Positions 6,565 to 10,722 of a stretch of DNA of 10,722 bases are shown here, piece by piece. Position 1 is the first letter of the stretch, and every line of letters starts with the position of its first letter. The notes below the pieces were generated by a model, which was not told the DNA's origin, ran no database searches, and was given only the letters and a program-made list of their open reading frames with translations. The position numbers were made by a program, and so were the translations under genes. Source of the DNA: SIG588 sp964515215 (GTDB taxonomy: Bacteria; Bacillota; Clostridia; Oscillospirales; Acutalibacteraceae); the NCBI GenBank assembly GCA_964515215.1, contig CAZESL010000081.1:1-10722 (forward strand), read 5' to 3'.

Positions 6565-6571
6565 CAAGGAC

Positions 6572-6600
6572 AGTATATCATAAAATCCCGCCCTTGTCAC
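6572..6600 (-). promoter_or_regulatory. Promoter of the dockerin-protein gene
   Basis: On the minus strand GTGACA (6600-6595, one mismatch from TTGACA), 17 bases, then TATACT (6577-6572). The -10 is preceded by TGA, giving an extended -10 (TGn). The predicted start is about 50 bases before the ATG at 6513. Confidence 0.62.
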
Positions 6601-6664
6601 GCATTTTTTAGGAAAAACCAATTTTTTTTGGAATAACTGTGTAGTTCTCACGCGCAAACGGCTA

Positions 6665-6694
6665 TTGACAGAAAGCTGTTCTTTATGATAAAGT
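6665..6694 (+). promoter_or_regulatory. Promoter of the CotH operon
   Basis: TTGACA (6665-6670) is a perfect -35. With an 18-base spacer, TAAAGT (6689-6694) is the -10, preceded by TGA as an extended -10. TATGAT (6684-6689) is a closer match but only 13 bases away. The start would be near 6701, ahead of GGAGGTG (6720-6726). It is divergent from the dockerin-gene promoter, with an A/T-tract region (6602-6631) between them. Confidence 0.5.
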
Positions 6695-6731
6695 ATTCAT
6701 GCATTAAATATGAACGTTCGGAGGTGTCATT

Positions 6732-8804
6732 GTGCTTACTCGTATTACCGCGATATTTGCCGTTATCGCCTGTCTTCTTACGCTTTTGGTCGGCTGTAAA
6801 CCGCAAGGCGATGATCCCCCTGCCAATACGACCGCCGTGCAAGGCAATGTATCCACCACAACGCAAAACGGTGCATCGATAAACGGCACCGCTACAACGA
6901 CCGACACGCAGGATACCACTACCGACAATTCTTCCAATACGACCGATCATTCGACGAGCGTGACATCGTCGAACGGCACTACTGTGGACGGTGCGACCAC
7001 GACGAATAACGGCAGTACGACGAACAATACCACTACGGGCACCAACACCACCAAAAACGGTGCAGACCCGACTACGTCGAATCTGCAGGGCGGCGGCAGT
7101 ACGACCACGTCCGTCACCATCGGTAACGACGGCACCACTTCGATGACCAACACAACAATCGGTACAACGACAACGCCCGACACGGACGCGCCCGTTGTTC
7201 CCGCAGGTCTCCTGCCCGGCACGGCCGCAGCAGGCAGTTCGTTCGCTACGTTGGCGCGTGCGCCGAAGGATAATGCCGTGACCGTCGAAGCGGATACCAA
7301 GCAATTCGGACGGTTCCTGTTCACCACGTCGGATAACAATGATCTGCCGTTCAACGTGGCGTGCCATATCGAGGACGACCGCATCACCGCCCTGCTCCCT
7401 GCAAACGCAGATCTTGCGGCACTCAAACCCAACTTTACCTACTACGGCGACAGCGTGCTGTATAACGGTGCGGTGCTGATCTCCCGTTCCACCGTGATGG
7501 ACCTGACCAAAGATGCCACCCTAACGCTCAAAGCGGGCAACGGCTCTACCCGCACCGTCACGGTACACGTTGAAACGATCGGCAGCGGTCTGCCATCCTT
7601 CTCGCTGTCCACCTCGGGCTATGCCGCCATCGACAACACGGTGGATTACAAAGCCGCCACCTTCTCGGTGGGGGATGCCAAGACCACCGTGAAGGGTGCG
7701 GATTGTTCGGTCAAAGGCCGCGGCAACACCACGTGGACGTACGACAAAAAGGGCTACACCCTGCGGTTTGACACCAAGTATTCTCTGCTCGGTCTCCGAG
7801 AAAGTAAGAACTACGTCTTGCTCGCTCTGCACGCCGACCGCACCTTGATGCGGTACCGTCTGGGTGAATATTTGAGCGAAGCGATGGGGCTGGAATTCAC
7901 CATGGGCTCCGCTTACGTGGACTTGTGGCTGAACGGCGAATACCAAGGTGTATACGCACTGGTGGAGAAGATCGAAGTCGAACCCGCCCGTGTGAACATT
8001 ACCGACTACGTCTCCCCCACCGTTCCCGTGAACGAGATGGGCTATCTGTTGGAGTTTGACAAGCATTTGTATAACACCACCACCGAAGCCGACCGCAAAA
8101 ATTGGACGGTACTGGGAAGCGGCTTTTACGATGCGGCTACCAACGAAGTATTCTTCTATTCCGAAGCGCTGGGCGGTCACTGGCTGACGGTGCGCACCAC
8201 CAACGCCAAAAACCTCACCGCCAATCACGTGACCTACATCGCACTGGTGGTGGAAACGGCGGCAAAAGCACTGAAATCGGGCGATTGGGCAACGGTTTCC
8301 AAGTGGATCGACGTGGAATCCTTCGTCAACTGGTATCTCATTATGGAGTACCTGAACAACACCGACACGGATATGGAAAGCAGCGTCTATATGTACATCG
8401 ATGTGGGCGGCAAGTTGAAACTCGGGCCGCTGTGGGATCTGGACAACTGTGCAGGCAACCACAACGAGACCGCCTCTGCCACCGCGCACCCGCTGTACGA
8501 CAGTAAAGACGGTTGGTTCTCCTATCTCTTTGAAATGCCTGAAGCCAAAGCGATCCTGCGTACCCGCTGGGCGGCAATGAAGACCGCGACCAACGACATC
8601 GGCAAGGTGATCGACGATACCGCCGCCGAACTGCGGGATGCCGCAGCACTCAACTTTACCCGTTGGGATATCCTCGGCACGGCACTCAGCGGACAACCCG
8701 CTGCCATCGCCCAAGCGGATACGTATGAAAAGCAAGTCACCTATTTGAAGAATTATCTTGCCGAACGCAAAACGGCACTGGATGCCTTCTATTCTGCGTT
8801 GTAA
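6732..8804 (+). CDS. CotH-type kinase-domain lipoprotein
   Basis: The GTG start at 6732 sits 5 bases after GGAGGTG. Residues 1-22 are a lipoprotein signal with lipobox L19-V-G-C22, so the mature protein is anchored outside the membrane. Residues about 30-150 are a low-complexity Thr/Asn/Ser stalk. About 195-282 is a beta domain of the cadherin-like/DUF5018-like type often found before CotH domains. From about 288 the CotH domain follows: V-K-G-R-G-N-T-T-W (327-335), Y-T-L-R-F-D (342-347), S-L-L-G-L (351-355), Y-V-L-L-A (361-365), Y-V-D-L-W-L-N-G-E-Y-Q-G-V-Y (395-408), L-V-E-K-I (410-414) and L-W-D-L-D-N (567-572), the last a likely metal-binding Asp site. Bacillus CotH is an atypical secreted kinase that phosphorylates spore-coat proteins; the client here is unknown. 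It is first in an operon with a VTC-domain and a DUF4956 gene. Confidence 0.88.
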   Translation: MLTRITAIFAVIACLLTLLVGCKPQGDDPPANTTAVQGNVSTTTQNGASINGTATTTDTQDTTTDNSSNTTDHSTSVTSSNGTTVDGATTTNNGSTTNNTTTGTNTTKNGADPTTSNLQGGGSTTTSVTIGNDGTTSMTNTTIGTTTTPDTDAPVVPAGLLPGTAAAGSSFATLARAPKDNAVTVEADTKQFGRFLFTTSDNNDLPFNVACHIEDDRITALLPANADLAALKPNFTYYGDSVLYNGAVLISRSTVMDLTKDATLTLKAGNGSTRTVTVHVETIGSGLPSFSLSTSGYAAIDNTVDYKAATFSVGDAKTTVKGADCSVKGRGNTTWTYDKKGYTLRFDTKYSLLGLRESKNYVLLALHADRTLMRYRLGEYLSEAMGLEFTMGSAYVDLWLNGEYQGVYALVEKIEVEPARVNITDYVSPTVPVNEMGYLLEFDKHLYNTTTEADRKNWTVLGSGFYDAATNEVFFYSEALGGHWLTVRTTNAKNLTANHVTYIALVVETAAKALKSGDWATVSKWIDVESFVNWYLIMEYLNNTDTDMESSVYMYIDVGGKLKLGPLWDLDNCAGNHNETASATAHPLYDSKDGWFSYLFEMPEAKAILRTRWAAMKTATNDIGKVIDDTAAELRDAAALNFTRWDILGTALSGQPAAIAQADTYEKQVTYLKNYLAERKTALDAFYSAL

Positions 8805-8818
8805 GAAAGGAATGCACT

Positions 8819-9553
8819 ATGGGACAGGTTTTCAACCGGTTTGAAAAGAAATACCTGCTGGACGAAGACACCTACCGCCGCGTACGTGAGCAGTTGTACG
8901 AATACATGGTGCCCGACAAATACAGTACGGGCGACGGGTTTTATCTCGTAAACAACCTGTATCTCGACACGGAAGACGATTGGTTCATCCGCGACTCACT
9001 GCAAAAACCGCGGTATAAGGAAAAACTCCGTCTGCGCTGTTACGGTGAGCTGGGCAACCAATCCGCTCTGTTCTTTGAGATCAAGAAAAAGATCAACCGC
9101 CGCGTGAACAAACGGCGCGTTAAGACGGATTTTGCATCGGCCATGCAGTTTATTGAGACCCATGAGCCCCCCGACACGTCGGAGAAAAACCGCCAGATCA
9201 ACGGGGAGATACAGTACATACTCGACCAAAAGGATCCCGTCCCGAAGGTCGCTCTGTTTTACGACCGCCAGGCCTTCTTCCTTCCGCAGGATGACGACTT
9301 ACGCATCACCTTCGATTACAACCTGCGCGCACGCCGCACCGAACTGGATTTCGATCACGAGACCTACGGCGCCTATATCCTCCCGCGGGAGAAATACATC
9401 ATGGAAGTGAAGGTCAGCACCGCCTATCCCTTGTGGCTGGCGGATACCTTTTCGAAATTGCAACTGTCCCGTATCAGTTATTCCAAGTACGGTAACGAGT
9501 ACCGTCAGTTCCTACACAACAATTACGCACACGGAATGTATATTCCGAAATGA
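8819..9553 (+). CDS. VTC-domain (polyphosphate polymerase-like) protein
   Basis: The 244-residue protein matches the VTC catalytic domain of the triphosphate-tunnel (TTM) fold along its whole length. Charged strands that line the tunnel are visible: R7-F-E-K-K (7-11), L-Y-L-D-T (47-51), Y-K-E-K-L-R-L-R (66-73), F-F-E-I-K-K-K (85-91), E-I-Q-Y (130-133), Y-D-R (148-150), R-I-T-F-D-Y (162-167), Y-I-M-E-V-K-V (193-199) and S-K-Y-G-N-E-Y-R (222-229). In yeast Vtc4 this domain makes polyphosphate from ATP. The bacterial role is not settled; it may make or bind polyphosphate or another triphosphate. No signal or membrane segment, so cytoplasmic. The ATG at 8819 has AGAAAGGA 7 bases upstream and 14 bases separate it from the CotH gene. 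DUF4956 follows after 15 bases. Confidence 0.88.
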   Translation: MGQVFNRFEKKYLLDEDTYRRVREQLYEYMVPDKYSTGDGFYLVNNLYLDTEDDWFIRDSLQKPRYKEKLRLRCYGELGNQSALFFEIKKKINRRVNKRRVKTDFASAMQFIETHEPPDTSEKNRQINGEIQYILDQKDPVPKVALFYDRQAFFLPQDDDLRITFDYNLRARRTELDFDHETYGAYILPREKYIMEVKVSTAYPLWLADTFSKLQLSRISYSKYGNEYRQFLHNNYAHGMYIPK

Positions 9554-9568
9554 TTAGGAGGTACCATT

Positions 9569-10327
9569 ATGCTGTTTGATCTGATTGCCGAACTGTTTTC
9601 CACCTCGCCCACTTCGTCTGCCGATGCCCTTGCCAATATGTTGGTGACGGGGCAGGCCAGCGCAGTGGCATCCCATCCGTTTTTGACCTTCATCATCGTT
9701 GCCGTGTTCTGTTGCCTGTTCGGCGGCGTGGCGGCGGCGGTGTATGCCTTCACCAAACGGGACGAGCCTTTCTCGTGGAACTTCGCGCTGGCGCTCGCCC
9801 TGTTGCCGGGTATTATCGCGATGCTCGTCTACCTCACGCGGGACAGTTTTATCGGCGTTTTGAGCATGGCAGGTATCTTCACCATCGTGCGTTTCCGCAG
9901 CATCGCCGCCGACCCGAAAGACCTCGCGTGTGTGGTCTTCACCATGGCGGTCGGTCTCGCGGGCGGTTCGAAACTGCTCGCCTATGCCGCGGCGGCAACC
10001 GGTGTGTTCGTGGTGTTCTTGGTGGTGTCCTATCTCATCGGCCTCACCCGTCAGACCACCCGTTCGCGTTGCAAGTTGAAGATCACCGTGCCCGAGAATA
10101 TGTGTTGGGATAAGACCTTTGACGAGGTGTTGAAGACCTACACCCGCCGTGCGACCCTCGCCCGTGTGAAGACGGTGGAACTCGGCTCTTTCTTTGAGTT
10201 GATGTACGATATCACCTTGAAGCCGGGCGCAGACGAAAAAGCGATGATCGATGCGATCCGCACCCGCAACGGTAACTTGACGGTACTGCTCAACAAGCGT
10301 CCCGATTCCACCTACGATCCGATGTAA
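9569..10327 (+). CDS. DUF4956 membrane protein
   Basis: 252 residues. Membrane segments lie near 38-61, 71-90, 94-106 and 119-160 (two segments). The DUF4956 hallmark is F-T-I-V-R-F-R-S-I (104-112) followed by D-P-K-D (115-118) and A-V-G-L-A-G-G (127-133). Residues 168-252 form a soluble C-terminal domain with an alternating beta/alpha pattern, ACT-like in appearance and probably cytoplasmic. The function of the family is unknown to me; from memory it often sits beside VTC and CotH genes, which this window repeats. A strong ribosome binding site (TAGGAGGT, 9555-9562) precedes the ATG. It is the last gene of the operon and could link the cytoplasmic VTC enzyme to the outside kinase. Confidence 0.87.
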   Translation: MLFDLIAELFSTSPTSSADALANMLVTGQASAVASHPFLTFIIVAVFCCLFGGVAAAVYAFTKRDEPFSWNFALALALLPGIIAMLVYLTRDSFIGVLSMAGIFTIVRFRSIAADPKDLACVVFTMAVGLAGGSKLLAYAAAATGVFVVFLVVSYLIGLTRQTTRSRCKLKITVPENMCWDKTFDEVLKTYTRRATLARVKTVELGSFFELMYDITLKPGADEKAMIDAIRTRNGNLTVLLNKRPDSTYDPM

Positions 10328-10364
10328 GAAGATAAAAAAGTCGCCCTTCCCCATGTGCCGATAA

Positions 10365-10405
10365 GACAGTAATTCCGTAAAAAACACAATTTTACGGCAT
10401 CTGTC
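10365..10405 (+). promoter_or_regulatory. Two-part stem-loop after the DUF4956 gene
   Basis: CCGTAAAA (10375-10382) pairs perfectly with TTTTACGG (10390-10397). An outer stem GACAG (10365-10369)/CTGTC (10401-10405) encloses it with a small internal loop. No U tract follows, so it is probably a 3'-end structure rather than the terminator. Confidence 0.45.
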
Positions 10406-10430
10406 CTACAGGATCGGAAAACAGCTACGA

Positions 10431-10472
10431 AAAGAACGATGCCGAGTAGAAAGACTCAGCATCGTTCTTTTT
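10431..10472 (+). terminator. Intrinsic terminator of the CotH-VTC-DUF4956 operon
   Basis: AAAGAACGATGC (10431-10442) pairs with GCATCGTTCTTT (10459-10470). After one C/A mismatch, GAGT (10444-10447) pairs with ACTC (10454-10457). The 3' arm runs into TTTTT (10468-10472). It lies about 105 bases after the DUF4956 stop. Confidence 0.85.
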
Positions 10473-10506
10473 CTGCCTCAAAACTTGAAATCACGGAGGA
10501 TTTACT

Positions 10507-10533
10507 ATGAACCGCCTATTATCTTGCCCGTAG
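10507..10533 (+). other. Eight-codon ORF behind a strong ribosome binding site
   Basis: CGGAGGA (10494-10500) is placed 6 bases before ATG at 10507, but the frame (M-N-R-L-L-S-C-P) stops at TAG (10531). TGCCCG (10525-10530) can pair with CGGGCA (10551-10556) around the stop. It could be a leader peptide, a decayed gene start or chance. In the +1 frame the text reads P-P-I-I-L-P-V-G-A-A-I-F-R-R-A-stop, so a frameshifted remnant is possible. No promoter is clear between the terminator and this site. Confidence 0.25.
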
Positions 10534-10604
10534 GAGCAGCAATATTCCGGCGGGCATAATTCTATCACAAAACTGACAAATACAACTAATTTGCAAATTT
10601 CTAT

Positions 10605-10653
10605 TTACCATTTTTGAAAATCTATTGAAAATGGTAAGGAAATGTGGCATAAT
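10605..10653 (+). promoter_or_regulatory. Promoter with overlapping dyad (possible operator)
   Basis: TTGAAA (10625-10630), 17 bases, CATAAT (10648-10653) make a good sigma-A promoter pointing right. A perfect 10-base inverted repeat, TTACCATTTT (10605-10614)/AAAATGGTAA (10628-10637), overlaps the -35 box and is a plausible repressor site. A second palindrome, AATTTGCAAATT, lies just upstream (10588-10599). Confidence 0.45.
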
Positions 10654-10722
10654 ATTTTTCGAGAGGGGTATGCGTATGCGGTAAAAAACCTAAAGGTGAA
10701 CTTTTATTTAAATCGGTTGCAC
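10642..10722 (+). CDS. Possible start of a gene running off the right edge
   Basis: From ATG at 10642 the frame stays open to the window end: M-W-H-N-I-F-R-E-G-Y-A-Y-A, then V-K-N-L-K-V-N-F-Y-L-N-R-L-H. AAGGAA just before the ATG is too close for a normal ribosome binding site, and the ATG lies between the -35 and -10 of a candidate promoter, so the true start is uncertain. A better-placed GAGAGGGG (10661-10668) leads to ATG at 10676 that stops at once (R, TAA). Another frame from 10668 is also open (G-K-K-P-K-G-E-L-L-F-K-S-V-A). A frame break near 10678-10682 is possible. Codon use is AT-rich, unlike the neighbouring operon. Confidence 0.25.
   Translation, partial: MWHNIFREGYAYAVKNLKVNFYLNRLH

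Noticed and set aside
7521..8735. A 404-codon minus-strand frame opposite the CotH gene
   Set aside because: Gly/Val/His/Arg-rich composition typical of antisense shadows in GC-rich genes; the plus strand encodes the conserved CotH motifs.
9554..10387. A 277-codon minus-strand frame opposite DUF4956
   Set aside because: His/Arg/Gly-rich and without membrane or domain pattern, whereas the plus strand gives the DUF4956 signature.
10681..10722. Similarity of AACCTAAAGGT at the right edge to AACCTTTAGGT-type sequence near 2680
   Set aside because: The shared stretch is only about 11 bases in inverted orientation and flanks differ, so it is not evidence for a second repeat copy.

Overview
The window looks like a chromosomal piece from a Gram-positive gut clostridium of the Oscillospiraceae/Ruminococcaceae type. 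The reasons are the gene families (DUF5685 protein, cysteine-tailed J-domain protein, type I dockerins, CotH-VTC-DUF4956 genes), purine-rich ribosome binding sites of the AGGAGG type, sigma-A-like promoters and a lipobox. Lineage is inferred from family content only. The middle is fairly GC-rich. The first 600 and last 200 bases are clearly AT-rich and look like different sequence. TAA and TGA both serve as stops, so the code is standard.

Layout from left to right. (1) Bases 1-489, minus strand: a small secreted-protein gene runs off the left edge. It has a near-perfect promoter, a structured leader of about 160 bases and a strong ribosome binding site, but an in-frame TGA at codon 5. (2) Bases 552-2592, plus strand: a compact three-gene operon encoding a DUF5685 protein, a J-domain protein with a TPR-like middle and a ten-cysteine tail, and a small polytopic membrane protein of unknown function. 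(3) Bases 2593-3219: a long non-coding block packed with perfect hairpins, ending in a bidirectional terminator. (4) Bases 3220-6513, minus strand: a 1097-residue, very acidic secreted protein built from five PPC-like/BIG2-like pairs and two dockerin-like modules. (5) Bases 6514-6731: a divergent promoter region. (6) Bases 6732-10327, plus strand: a three-gene operon encoding a lipoprotein with a CotH-type kinase domain, a VTC-type phosphate-polymer (TTM-fold) protein and a DUF4956 membrane protein, closed by a clear intrinsic terminator at 10431-10472. (7) Bases 10473-10722: AT-rich sequence with a very short ORF behind a strong ribosome binding site, a dyad overlapping a promoter, and what may be the start of another gene.

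The CotH-VTC-DUF4956 operon suggests phosphate chemistry linked across the membrane: an extracellular atypical kinase on a long Thr/Asn-rich stalk, a cytoplasmic enzyme that handles triphosphate or polyphosphate, and a membrane protein between them. The divergent dockerin protein is also secreted and could share a surface role or even be a client; that is inference only. The DUF5685-J-protein-membrane trio is the least understood unit. Its two Asp-rich motifs and many cysteines suggest metal-dependent chemistry, but no function is known to me.
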